Origin: Variovorax sp. HW608
GTDB taxonomy: Bacteria; Pseudomonadota; Gammaproteobacteria; Burkholderiales; Burkholderiaceae_C
Direction: 5' to 3'
Length of the DNA stretch: 64,000 nt
Assembly: GCF_900090195.1 (NCBI RefSeq)
Contig: NZ_LT607803.1
Coordinates: forward strand, 496,001-560,000
The notes below the pieces were generated by a model. The model saw only the letters and a list, made by a program, of their open reading frames with translations, made no database searches and had not been told where the DNA came from. Made by a program: the position numbers and the translations under genes. Of the stretch, positions 17,253-25,525 are shown piece by piece; the stretch's first letter is position 1; each line of letters begins with the position of its first letter.

Positions 17253-18409
17253 TGGCGGTCCTTGGGCTGCGTGAACAGGGAGCGGCCGATGATGGACTTC
17301 ATCGTCTCTATGGAGCCGCCCGCGATGCGCGTGATGCGCGCATCGGCGTAGGCGCGGGCGATGGGGTATTCCCACATGTAGCCCCAGCCGCCGAACATCT
17401 GCAGGCACTGGTCGACGACCCGTCCGTGCAGTTCCGACAGCCACATCTTGACCATGGCCGCGTCCGTTCCGTCCAGGGTCCCTGCCATGAATTGCTGGAC
17501 GCAGTGATCGACGAACACCCTCCCCACGGTGACCTCGGTCTTGATCTCGGCCAGCTTGAACTGGGTGTTCTGGAAATCCGACAGGGTCTGGCCGAACAGC
17601 TTGCGCTCGCGGGCATAGTCCACAGTCCACTGCAGTACCGCCTCGACCACGGCGGCAGAACGCACCGCCTGCGTCAATCGCTCCTGTGCCAGGTTCTTCA
17701 TCAGCATCTTGAAGCCGCCATGCTCTTCGCCGAGCAGGGCACTGACCGGAACGCGCAGGTTCTCGAAGAACAGCTCCGAAGTGTCCTGCGCCTTGAGGCC
17801 GAGCTTTTCCAGCCGTTTGCCCCGCACGAAGCCGGGCCGGTCGGTTTCGACGATGAACAGCGAGATGCCGCCTCCGCGCGCGTCCGGATCGGTCTTGCAG
17901 GCCAGCACCAGCACGTCGCAGATCTGGCCGTTGGAGATGAAGGTCTTCTGGCCGTTGATCACGTAGTGGTCGCCATCGCGCACGGCGCGTGTGCGCATGC
18001 CCTTGAGGTCACTGCCGGCCTGCGGTTCGGTCATGCCGATGGCGCCGATCAGTTCGCCACGCACCATGCGGGGCAGGTACTTGCGCCTCTGTTCCTCATT
18101 GCCGAAGGCGAGGATGTAGGGCATGACCATCTCGTTGTGCACGGCGAAGGCCGGACCGGTGTAGCCCGAGGCGGCGATCTCTTCGACCAGCGCGAAGTTG
18201 AACAGCGCGTCCGCACCGGCGCCGCCGTATTCCTCGGGAATGGAGCAGCCCAGCAGGCCGGCCGCGCCGGCCTTGCGCCACAGCTCGCGCGGCACCTGGC
18301 CTTCGCGTTCCCATTGCGCGTGGTAGGGGGCGATCTCCGCGTCGATGAAGCGGCGTGCCGTTTCGCGGAAGGCCTGGTGCTCTTCCCCGTAAATTTTTCG
18401 TTCCAGCAT
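17249..18409 (-). CDS. Acyl-CoA dehydrogenase, LCAD-like
   Basis: This 386-residue FAD enzyme strongly recalls long-chain acyl-CoA dehydrogenase: AIGMTEPQAGSDLKGMRTRA, INGQKTFISNGQ, GLKAQDTSELFFENLRVP and KNLAQERLTQAVRS, then ERKLFGQTLSDFQNTQFKLAE and GGWGYMWEYPIARAYADAR. The Glu in QERL is at the LCAD/IVD catalytic position. The MCAD position reads GGSIE, lacking Glu, as expected for this type. TTCAGGAGAACCC-like spacing upstream (AGGAGAA, 18413-18419 on the minus strand) supports the ATG at 18409. It lies in the operon starting at 20732, 14 bases after the preceding dehydrogenase. Confidence 0.9.
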   Translation of the reverse strand: MLERKIYGEEHQAFRETARRFIDAEIAPYHAQWEREGQVPRELWRKAGAAGLLGCSIPEEYGGAGADALFNFALVEEIAASGYTGPAFAVHNEMVMPYILAFGNEEQRRKYLPRMVRGELIGAIGMTEPQAGSDLKGMRTRAVRDGDHYVINGQKTFISNGQICDVLVLACKTDPDARGGGISLFIVETDRPGFVRGKRLEKLGLKAQDTSELFFENLRVPVSALLGEEHGGFKMLMKNLAQERLTQAVRSAAVVEAVLQWTVDYARERKLFGQTLSDFQNTQFKLAEIKTEVTVGRVFVDHCVQQFMAGTLDGTDAAMVKMWLSELHGRVVDQCLQMFGGWGYMWEYPIARAYADARITRIAGGSIETMKSIIGRSLFTQPKDRQ

Positions 18410-18423
18410 GGGTTCTCCTGGGT

Positions 18424-19632
18424 TCAGCCGCGCAGCAGGTTGGCGGCGATGATGTTGCGTTGAATTTCGTTGGCGCCGCCGAAGACACTCCAGCAGCGCC
18501 CGTACAGATATTGGTAGTTGATCGCGGCGGCCTGAATCCATGGATGCGGGGAACTCAGGCCATCGCCGCCGTTGCGCTCGGCCGGGTCGTAGCACGCGCC
18601 GTAGGGCCCGAGGCTTTCTCGCCAGAACTCGCTCATGCGCTGCAGCAGTTCGCTGCCGCGCACCTTGAGCACCGAGGCACCGATACCGTCGTCATGGCCG
18701 GCGACCCATTCCTGCAGATAGCCGCGCTCCAGTTCGACCAAGGCGACGAGGTCCGCCTCCAGCGTGGCGAGGCGCTCGGCGAGTACGGCTCGGGCCGGGT
18801 CCGATAGCGCAGGCGAGTAGGCGCGCACGGACTCGCGCATCTGGGCGATCATGCGCAGCTTGTTGCCCGTGTCGGCAATGAAGCTGCGCTCGCGCGAGAG
18901 CAGGAACTTGGCGAGCTTCCAGCCGTCGCCTTCCTTGCCCACCACGTTCTCGACCGGCACCCGCACGTTGTCGAAGAACACCTGGTTGGTGTGGTGCACG
19001 CCGTCCAGCGTGACGATCGGCTCGACCGTGATGCCGGGTGTCTTCATGTCGATGAGCAGGAAGGTGATGCCCTCCTGCTTGCGCGCCGTGCGCTCGGTGC
19101 GCACCAGGCAATGCATCATGTCGGCCCAGTGAGCCTCGGTGGTCCAGAGCTTGGTGCCGTTGACGACATAGTGATCGCCGTCGCGCACCGCTCCGGTGAC
19201 GATCGAAGCCAGGTCCGAGCCTGCGTTGGGCTCGGAATAGCCCTGGCACCACCAGGTTTCGCTGGTGAGGATGCCGGGCAGCCAGCGGCGCTTCTGCTCG
19301 GCGTTGCCGAAGGTGTAGAGCACTGGGCCGACCATGTTCACACCGTAGGGGATCAGCATGGGCGCGGCGCCGATCGCACATTCCTGCAGGAAGGCGTGCT
19401 CCTGCAGCACGGACCACTCCTTGCCCCCGGCGGCGCTCGGCCAGGTGGCACCGAACCAGCCGCGGCGATGCAGCGCCTGCTGCCAGTTCACGTAGTCGTG
19501 CTTGGACAGGTACAGGCCGTTCTGCACCTTGTGCCGAGTGGCGGGATCGAGATGGGTGGCGACGAACTCGCGCACCTCGGCGCGGAAGGCCGCTTCGTTG
19601 AAGTCCTGCGGGCTGAAATGTTTGGCGCTCAT
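18424..19632 (-). CDS. Acyl-CoA dehydrogenase, probable large subunit of a heteromeric enzyme
   Basis: This 402-residue protein has GWFGATWPSAAGGKEWSVLQ, CQGYSEPNAGSDLASI, VVNGTKLWTTEAHWADMMHC and LDGVHHTNQVFFDNVRVP, ending with SVFGGANEIQRNIIAANLLR. These blocks are typical of the PimC/FadE-large type found in pimelate, alicyclic-acid and steroid degradation. The EGT glutamate is replaced (FGGANE). It overlaps the next dehydrogenase gene by four bases (19629-19632). That partner has a very different, smaller sequence, suggesting an alpha2beta2 dehydrogenase as in steroid side-chain enzymes. The pairing is inferred from gene overlap and family precedent. Confidence 0.87.
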   Translation of the reverse strand: MSAKHFSPQDFNEAAFRAEVREFVATHLDPATRHKVQNGLYLSKHDYVNWQQALHRRGWFGATWPSAAGGKEWSVLQEHAFLQECAIGAAPMLIPYGVNMVGPVLYTFGNAEQKRRWLPGILTSETWWCQGYSEPNAGSDLASIVTGAVRDGDHYVVNGTKLWTTEAHWADMMHCLVRTERTARKQEGITFLLIDMKTPGITVEPIVTLDGVHHTNQVFFDNVRVPVENVVGKEGDGWKLAKFLLSRERSFIADTGNKLRMIAQMRESVRAYSPALSDPARAVLAERLATLEADLVALVELERGYLQEWVAGHDDGIGASVLKVRGSELLQRMSEFWRESLGPYGACYDPAERNGGDGLSSPHPWIQAAAINYQYLYGRCWSVFGGANEIQRNIIAANLLRG

Positions 19633-20732
19633 GTGGCCTCCCGTACGTCTTCGTGAATGCCGCTGGCGATCCAGGGCGCCAGCAGGCTGCCGGTCACCTG
19701 CAGGCGGGCATTGCAGTGGCTGATGACCAGTTCTTCGGTCAGGCCCATGCCGCCATGCATCTGGATCGCCTCCTGGCCCACCAGTCGGCCCGCACGCGTG
19801 GTGACGCGCGGCAGGGCCTGGCGCAGCGCGTCGCGCCGGGTGGGGGCGTCGTCGTCGATGGCCTCGGTCCAGGCGCGGAGCAGGCCGCACGCTTCGAGGT
19901 AAGCCATGTGCATGTCGGCCAGGCGGTGCTGAAGGGCCTGGAACGTGGCCAGCGCGACGCCGAACTGGATGCGCGTGCGCAGGTAGTCGCGTGTGAGCGC
20001 CAGCGCGTGCGCCATGACGCCGACCGCATCCGCGCACTGCGCGGTCAGCCACAGTTCGCGGCCCCGGGCCAGGGTGGCGGTGCCGGCCGCGGCATCCCCG
20101 CAAAGAGCATCTGGCGGCAGCGCGGCTTCGTCGAAATGCAAGTCCGCTGCGGGCCGGCCGTCCAGCAGACGGAACGTCTGCATGCGGACGCCAGGCGTGT
20201 TCAAGCCCGCCGTACCCAGGCGCAGCAAACGCTCCTGGCCATCGGTGGTGCGTGCCGCAAGCAGCCACTCGTCGGCCTGCGCGGCATGGGGCACGGCCCG
20301 CAGATGCCCGCTGATGCGCACCGCGGCACCACTGCCAGAGATGCGAAGTGAACACCCTGGCGCGAGGTTGGGCGCGATGACGACACGCTCGCCCGCGAGG
20401 GCCTGCTCCAGCGCGGCGCTGTCGGCCGGGAAAGCGCTCGCTAGCAGCGCATTGCCGATCAAGGCCTCGGCCACCGGCTCCAGCACCAGGCCGTGCCCCA
20501 GGATCTGAAAGGCGCGGCCCAGATCCACCGCACCGCCGCCGAGGCCTCCTCGGTCCGCGCTCAAGGCCAGGCCCGGAAGGCCCAGTTCCGTCAGCAGTGC
20601 CCAGTGAAGCCGGTAATCCACGTGCGGCGCCTTGAGGCGGGCCAGCCGCACCGCCGGATCGTAGTGATCGGCCACAAAGCGCTCGAGGGTTCGGGCCATC
20701 AGGGCCCTGGTTTCTTCGTCCAGCCCAACCAC
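19629..20732 (-). CDS. Acyl-CoA dehydrogenase, probable small subunit of a heteromeric enzyme
   Basis: This 367-residue dehydrogenase-fold protein is short in the middle domain and ends AIQMHGGMGLTEELVISHCNA, as in PimD/small-subunit FadE proteins. It keeps ALPRVTTRAGRLVGQEAIQMHGG and a flavin-contact region, but lacks the usual TEPxAGSD substrate loop. This fits a partner that completes the active site of the gene at 18424. The start is GTG at 20732, with CAGGAG (20740-20745 on the minus strand) seven bases upstream. It is the first gene of a five-gene operon whose promoter holds operator site E. Confidence 0.86.
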   Translation of the reverse strand: MVGLDEETRALMARTLERFVADHYDPAVRLARLKAPHVDYRLHWALLTELGLPGLALSADRGGLGGGAVDLGRAFQILGHGLVLEPVAEALIGNALLASAFPADSAALEQALAGERVVIAPNLAPGCSLRISGSGAAVRISGHLRAVPHAAQADEWLLAARTTDGQERLLRLGTAGLNTPGVRMQTFRLLDGRPAADLHFDEAALPPDALCGDAAAGTATLARGRELWLTAQCADAVGVMAHALALTRDYLRTRIQFGVALATFQALQHRLADMHMAYLEACGLLRAWTEAIDDDAPTRRDALRQALPRVTTRAGRLVGQEAIQMHGGMGLTEELVISHCNARLQVTGSLLAPWIASGIHEDVREAT

Positions 20733-20764
20733 GGTTGTCTCCTGAAAAAAAGGTCGGAAAAATT

Positions 20765-20794
20765 TAGTATGGCTACATACAGTATGCCATACTA
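20765..20794. promoter_or_regulatory. Palindromic operator-like site E
   Basis: TAGTATGGC (20765-20773) and GCCATACTA (20786-20794) are perfect nine-base inverted arms around TACATACAGTAT. This is the clearest palindrome of the family. It sits between the divergent operons starting at 20732 (minus) and 20889 (plus), so one bound regulator could control both. Confidence 0.7.
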
Positions 20795-20888
20795 CCCATT
20801 ATCGCCCCATCCGATCGAAGGCAACGTATCCAGGCAATGCCCGGCATTCGAGATGGGGACGACCCGACACTGAAAGGAAGGCGGCAAA

Positions 20889-22343
20889 GTGACAAGCAAA
20901 GATGCCTTTGGCATAACCGGATTCGGCGGGTACATCCCGCGCCTGCGAATGGAGCGCTCGGCGATTGCCGCGGCGCACAAGTGGATGGCCCCCTCGCTGC
21001 GCGGCTTGGCCAAGGGCCAGCGGGCCTTTTGCAGCTGGGACGAGGACAGCATCACCATGGCGGTGGAGGCGTTGCGCGACGCGACCCCTGCGCGCGAGTA
21101 CGGGCGCTTCGATCGGCTGATGCTGGCCTCCACCACCTTGCCGTTCTCGGACATGCAGAACGCGGCGCTGGTGGCCGGCGCGCTCGGCTTGCGCGAGGAC
21201 ATCCGCACGCTGGACATCGCGCACTCCCAGCGCTGTGGCACGGCGGCGCTGCTGGAGGCGCTGGCCGGTGGCGGCGATGCCCTGGTGGTGGCCAGCGACC
21301 GCCTGCACGGCAAGCCGGCAAGTACGCAGGAAATCGGCTTCGGCGCGGGGGCGGCAGCCTTCAGCCTCGGCAGCGGCAAGGTGCTGGCCGAGCTGGTCGG
21401 CAGCGTCAGTGTCTCGGCCCCCTTCGTCGATCACTTCCGCAGCGCTGACAAGCGCTACGACTATTTCTGGGAAGAGCGCTGGATCCGGGACGAGGGCTAC
21501 ATGAAGCAGGTGCCGCGCGTGGCGCATGCGGCGCTGGCACAGGCCAAGACCGGTCCGGCGGATATCCGGCACTTCATCATGCCCAGCCCCTTCCGCGGCA
21601 TCGCGGCGGCGCTCAGCCGCAAGCTGGAACTGCCCGCGGGCATCGAGGTGGACGCGATGGACGAAGCCTGCGGCTATGCGGGTGCGGCCCAGCCGCTGCT
21701 CATGCTTGCGGCCACGCTGGAGAAAGCGAAGCCGGGCGATCACATCCTGTTGATCGGCTTCGGTCAGGGTTGTGACGCCCTGGTGCTGCGCGTGACGGAC
21801 GCCATCGCCGACTTCAAGCCGGTACGCGGCGTCAGCGGCGCACTGGCCGATGCGCAGTCCCATGACAGCTACCTGCGCATGCTGTCCTATGACGAGGGGA
21901 TCGATCTCGAGTGGGGCATGCGGGCCGAGAAGCCCGTCAAGACTGCGCTGACCGAGCAATGGCGCTCGCGCGACCAGCTCGGCAGCTTCCAGGCCGGACG
22001 CTGCCGCCGTTGCGGCACGGTGCAGTTCCCGCAACTGGCCTACTGCGTGAGTCCGGAGTGCAATGCGCCGGCATCCGATTTCGACCAGGTCGGGCTGGCC
22101 GACGTGCCCTGTGCGGTGTTGACGCACACGGCCGACTGGCTGTCCTACCACCCGGCGCCGCCGCTGTACGTCGGCTTCATCCAGTTCGACAACGGTGCGC
22201 GGCTGCTCATGGAGATGGTGGATGTCGGCGCCGGCGGGGTGGACACGGGCACTCCCATGAGGATCGTTTACCGCATCAAGGACGTGGACAAGGCGCGGGG
22301 CTATCCGCGCTATTTCTGGAAAGCCACGCCGATTCAGGCGTGA
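20889..22343 (+). CDS. HMG-CoA synthase-like/thiolase-fold protein fused to a DUF35 OB-fold domain
   Basis: This 484-residue protein has an N-terminal thiolase-superfamily part resembling 3-hydroxy-3-methylglutaryl-CoA synthase: GITGFGGYIPRLRM, then IAHSQRCGTAALLEAL with the likely active Cys and HFIMPSPFRGIAAALS with the likely His. Residues from about 365 form a DUF35 unit: a zinc ribbon CRRCGT...CVSPEC, then an OB-fold (PPLYVGFIQFDNGARLLMEM). DUF35 proteins usually partner thiolases or aldolases acting on steroid or benzylsuccinate CoA esters. The start is GTG with AAGGAAGG (20873-20880) upstream. An SCP-x-type thiolase follows after 12 bases, so the two probably form a complex. Confidence 0.85.
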   Translation: MTSKDAFGITGFGGYIPRLRMERSAIAAAHKWMAPSLRGLAKGQRAFCSWDEDSITMAVEALRDATPAREYGRFDRLMLASTTLPFSDMQNAALVAGALGLREDIRTLDIAHSQRCGTAALLEALAGGGDALVVASDRLHGKPASTQEIGFGAGAAAFSLGSGKVLAELVGSVSVSAPFVDHFRSADKRYDYFWEERWIRDEGYMKQVPRVAHAALAQAKTGPADIRHFIMPSPFRGIAAALSRKLELPAGIEVDAMDEACGYAGAAQPLLMLAATLEKAKPGDHILLIGFGQGCDALVLRVTDAIADFKPVRGVSGALADAQSHDSYLRMLSYDEGIDLEWGMRAEKPVKTALTEQWRSRDQLGSFQAGRCRRCGTVQFPQLAYCVSPECNAPASDFDQVGLADVPCAVLTHTADWLSYHPAPPLYVGFIQFDNGARLLMEMVDVGAGGVDTGTPMRIVYRIKDVDKARGYPRYFWKATPIQA

Positions 22344-22355
22344 AAGGACAAAGAC

Positions 22356-23558
22356 ATGGCAACCGGTATCAAGGACAAGGTCGCGATCTTGGGCATGGGA
22401 TGCTCGCGTTTCGGCGAGCGATGGGAGGCGGGCACGCCCGAACTGCTGGCAGAGGCATTCGACGAAGCCCTGGCCGATGCGGGAATCGAGCGTCGCCAGA
22501 TCGAGGCGGCCTGGTATGGGTCGTGCCTGGATCAGGTCAATGTGGGCAACTCGTCGATTCCCGCCGCGGTCGCGCTGCGGCTGGACACCATTCCCGTCAG
22601 CCGCATGGAAAACATGTGCGCCACGGGCACGGAGGCCCTGCGCGGTGCGGTCTATGCGGTGGCTTCCGGCGCCGTCGACATTGCGCTGGCGGTGGGCGCC
22701 GAGAAGCTCAAGGACACCGGCTATGGTGGCTTGCCACCAGGCTTCAAGGGCACGTTCAACGACCTGTGGATGCCCATGGGTTCGGCGCCCGCCGGTTTTG
22801 CGCAGCTCGCGGCCGGCTACCGTGCCAAGCACGGCATCTCGAAAGAAGACCTGAAACGGGCCATCGGGCATGTGTCCTGGAAGAGCCACCATAACGGAAC
22901 GCTCAGCCCCAAGGCACACCTGCAGAAGGCCGTGTCGATGGAGCAGATCCTGGGCGCGCCCATGATCGCCGAGCCGCTGGGCCTGTTCGACTGCTGCGGC
23001 GTGAGCGATGGTGCTGCGGCAGCCATCGTGACCACGCCCGAAATCGCCCGCGCGCTGGGCAAGCGCGATCTGGTGACCGTGAAGGCGCTGCAGCTGTCCA
23101 CCGCCTCAGGCGTCGAGACCGGCACCACCCAGTGGGACGGCAGCTACGTGCGCACGACGCGCAATGCCGCCCGCCGGGCCTACGAGGAAGCGGGCATCCG
23201 CAATCCGCGCGAGGAACTCGACCTGATGGAGGTGCATGACTGCTTCTCCATCACGGAGCTCGTCACGATGGAGGACCTGGGCGTCTCCGCAGACGGCCAG
23301 GCCGTCAAGGACGTGCTCGACGGCTTCTATGACCGCGAGGGCGGCGGCGTGCCATGCCAGGTGGACGGCGGACTCAAGTGCTTCGGGCACCCGATCGGCG
23401 CGTCGGGCCTGCGCATGGCCTATGAGGTCTACAGCCAACTGCTGGGGCGCGCGGGCAAGCGCCAGCTCAAGTCGCCGTCGGTGGGGCTGACGCACAACCT
23501 GGGCGGCGTGCCCTATCTGGGCATCGCGGCGATCTCGATCCTTGGTCTGGCCAGCTGA
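22356..23558 (+). CDS. Thiolase, SCP-x/acetyl-CoA acetyltransferase type
   Basis: This 400-residue thiolase has VAILGMGCSRFGERW, the active-site Cys in RMENMCATGTEALRGA near residue 88, MEVHDCFSITELVTMEDLG, GLKCFGHPIGASGLRMAYE with the catalytic His, and LTHNLGGVPY. This is the SCP-x/thiolase-like II pattern rather than classical FadA. Such thiolases cleave branched or ring-bearing 3-oxoacyl-CoAs, typically with a DUF35 partner. The DUF35-bearing gene lies 12 bases upstream. AAAGGAC-like spacing before the ATG is normal. It belongs to the plus-strand operon 20889-27103. Confidence 0.9.
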   Translation: MATGIKDKVAILGMGCSRFGERWEAGTPELLAEAFDEALADAGIERRQIEAAWYGSCLDQVNVGNSSIPAAVALRLDTIPVSRMENMCATGTEALRGAVYAVASGAVDIALAVGAEKLKDTGYGGLPPGFKGTFNDLWMPMGSAPAGFAQLAAGYRAKHGISKEDLKRAIGHVSWKSHHNGTLSPKAHLQKAVSMEQILGAPMIAEPLGLFDCCGVSDGAAAAIVTTPEIARALGKRDLVTVKALQLSTASGVETGTTQWDGSYVRTTRNAARRAYEEAGIRNPREELDLMEVHDCFSITELVTMEDLGVSADGQAVKDVLDGFYDREGGGVPCQVDGGLKCFGHPIGASGLRMAYEVYSQLLGRAGKRQLKSPSVGLTHNLGGVPYLGIAAISILGLAS

Positions 23559-23562
23559 CGCG

Positions 23563-24576
23563 ATGTTCCCCACGACCCACCGGCAGGTACTCCTCGCATC
23601 GCGCCCGCACGGGATTCCCCAGACGGAGCACTTTCGCGTGGTGGAGGCGCCAGTGCCTGAGCTGCAGGCGGGGCAGTTCCTGGTGCGAAACCAGTTCCTG
23701 TCGGTCGAGCCTGCCATGCGTGGCTGGGTCAACGCCGCGGCCAACTATTCGGACCCGGTGCAGGTGGGCGAGGTGATGCGCAGCTTCGCCGCAGGCGTGG
23801 TGGTCGCATCCCGCCATCCGGGCTATGCCGAGGGCGACGCAGTGATGGGCATGCTGGGATGGCAGGAGTACGCCGTCAGCGATGGCGCGGGCATCCGCCG
23901 CAAGGTCCTCGAAAAGGACCTGCCGCTGTCGCTCTCGCTCGGCGTGTTGGGCATCAACGGCGTGACCGCGTATTTCGCCTTGACCGACGTGGCACAACCG
24001 CGGCCTGGCGACACGGTCGTGGTGTCGACCGCTGCCGGCGCCGTCGGCTCGGCCGTCGGCCAGATCGCCGCGATCATGGGCTGCCGCACGGTGGGCATCG
24101 CAGGCGGAGCCGCCAAGACCCGCCTGTGTACCGACGCATTCGGTTTCGACGCGGCCGTGGACTACAAGGCCTCCTGCTTCGCCGAGTCGCTGGCGGCGGC
24201 GTGCCCGCACGGGGTGGACGTGTACCACGACAACACGGGCGGTTCGGTCAGCGATGCGGTGCTGCCGCTGATCAACAAGCGCGCGCTCATCGTGGTCTGC
24301 GGCACCGCCTCGGTGGCGAGCTGGGACCCGTGGCCGACGGGCCCGCGGGTGGAACGCCACCTGCTGAACAAGGCGGCCCGCATGGAGGGCTTTCTCGTGT
24401 GGGACTACGAGCACCGCTACGAGGAGGCCGTCGCGCGGCTGGCCGGCTGGGTGCGCAGCGGCCGCCTGAAATACCGCGAGGAAGTCCTGTCCGGCATCGC
24501 GCAAGCCCCCGACGCCATCGCTGGCCTGTACCGCGGAGAGAACCTCGGCAAGCGCGTGATCCATTTGCCCGAGTGA
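23563..24576 (+). CDS. Zinc-independent MDR family NADP-dependent oxidoreductase (CurA/prostaglandin reductase-like)
   Basis: This 337-residue medium-chain reductase has FRVVEAPVPELQAGQFLVRN, then VEPAMRGWVN, GVLGINGVTAYFAL, the cofactor motif VSTAAGAVGSAVGQIAAIMGC and VDVYHDNTGGSVSDAVLP. These are hallmarks of the prostaglandin-reductase/CurA branch, which reduces the C=C of alpha,beta-unsaturated ketones or thioesters using NADPH. No structural or catalytic zinc Cys cluster is visible. The ATG at 23563 follows the thiolase stop by four bases. In this operon it could saturate an enoyl intermediate. Confidence 0.87.
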   Translation: MFPTTHRQVLLASRPHGIPQTEHFRVVEAPVPELQAGQFLVRNQFLSVEPAMRGWVNAAANYSDPVQVGEVMRSFAAGVVVASRHPGYAEGDAVMGMLGWQEYAVSDGAGIRRKVLEKDLPLSLSLGVLGINGVTAYFALTDVAQPRPGDTVVVSTAAGAVGSAVGQIAAIMGCRTVGIAGGAAKTRLCTDAFGFDAAVDYKASCFAESLAAACPHGVDVYHDNTGGSVSDAVLPLINKRALIVVCGTASVASWDPWPTGPRVERHLLNKAARMEGFLVWDYEHRYEEAVARLAGWVRSGRLKYREEVLSGIAQAPDAIAGLYRGENLGKRVIHLPE

Positions 24577-24623
24577 CGCGCGCGACGCTGCCCGGATCCA
24601 TCAATACAAATCAAGAGGAAGAC

Positions 24624-25481
24624 ATGAATCTCGAAAAAATGCTGAAGTACCAGGTCCCATCGGTGGAGGCCCGGCTGACGGCACGCGACGCGATGCTCTA
24701 CGCGCTGGGCATCGGCGTGGGCGACAGCCCAGAGGACGAAAAGGACCTGCAGTACGTCTACGAGCGCGCCGAGCCCTTCCACGTGATGCCATCCTTGGTC
24801 AACGTGATCTGCCATCCGGGCGGCTGGGTGATGGCGCCCGAGCTGGAAGTGAACTGGGTCAAGCTGCTGCACGGCGAGCAGGGCTTCGAGACGCATCGGC
24901 CTCTGAAGCCCGACACCACCTACGTCTCGCGCAACGAAGTGGTCGGCGTGCTCGACAAAGGCGAGGGCAAGGGCGCCATGCTGTTCCTGCGCAAGGAACT
25001 GCGCGAGGTGCAGACGGGCGAGTTGGCCAGCACCATCGACAGCACCTACGTGCTGCGGGGCGACGGCGGCTGCGGCTCGACGCTCAAAGAGACACCGATG
25101 CCGCACGCACTGCCCGATCGCGCGCCGGACCTGAGCGTGTCGCTGGCGACGTTGCCGCGCGCGGCGCTCATCTACCGTCTGAGCGGCGACTACAACCCCA
25201 TCCACGCCGATCCGGCGATGGCCCGCAAGGCCGGTTTCGAGCGCCCGATCCTTCATGGCCTGTGCTCGCTGGGCGTGGCCACCCGCGCGGTCCTGCGCGC
25301 CTGTTGCGACGACGATCCGCTTCGCCTGCGGTCGCTGAAGCTGCGTTTTTCCTCACCGGTGTATCCGGGTGAAACCCTGGTCACCGACATCTGGCGCAAT
25401 GGCTCCGAGGTGAGCTTTCGCACGCGAGTGGCCGAGCGCGACGTGGTCGTCCTCAACAACGGCCATGCCACGGTCGGCTGA
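24624..25481 (+). CDS. MaoC family double-hotdog enoyl-CoA hydratase 2
   Basis: This 285-residue protein has two hotdog repeats. The N-terminal half reads YALGIGVGD...DLQYVYE and carries no catalytic motif. The C-terminal half carries the hydratase-2 motif YRLSGDYNPIHADP, with catalytic Asp and His, followed by GFERPILHGLCSLG. This is the layout of the hydratase half of peroxisomal multifunctional enzyme 2, giving (3R)-hydroxyacyl-CoA. It complements the SDR at 6830. AAGAGGAAGAC (24613-24623) precedes the ATG. It belongs to the 20889-27103 operon. Confidence 0.92.
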   Translation: MNLEKMLKYQVPSVEARLTARDAMLYALGIGVGDSPEDEKDLQYVYERAEPFHVMPSLVNVICHPGGWVMAPELEVNWVKLLHGEQGFETHRPLKPDTTYVSRNEVVGVLDKGEGKGAMLFLRKELREVQTGELASTIDSTYVLRGDGGCGSTLKETPMPHALPDRAPDLSVSLATLPRAALIYRLSGDYNPIHADPAMARKAGFERPILHGLCSLGVATRAVLRACCDDDPLRLRSLKLRFSSPVYPGETLVTDIWRNGSEVSFRTRVAERDVVVLNNGHATVG

Positions 25482-25525
25482 AGCCGCATCCATTCGAGAA
25501 TTCAAGACCTCCGAGGAGACAGCGC

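Noticed and set aside
20799..22919. A 706-residue minus-strand open frame opposite the HMG-CoA-synthase-like and thiolase genes
   Set aside because: Antisense to two well-supported genes, with no recognisable domain and a composition typical of shadow frames.
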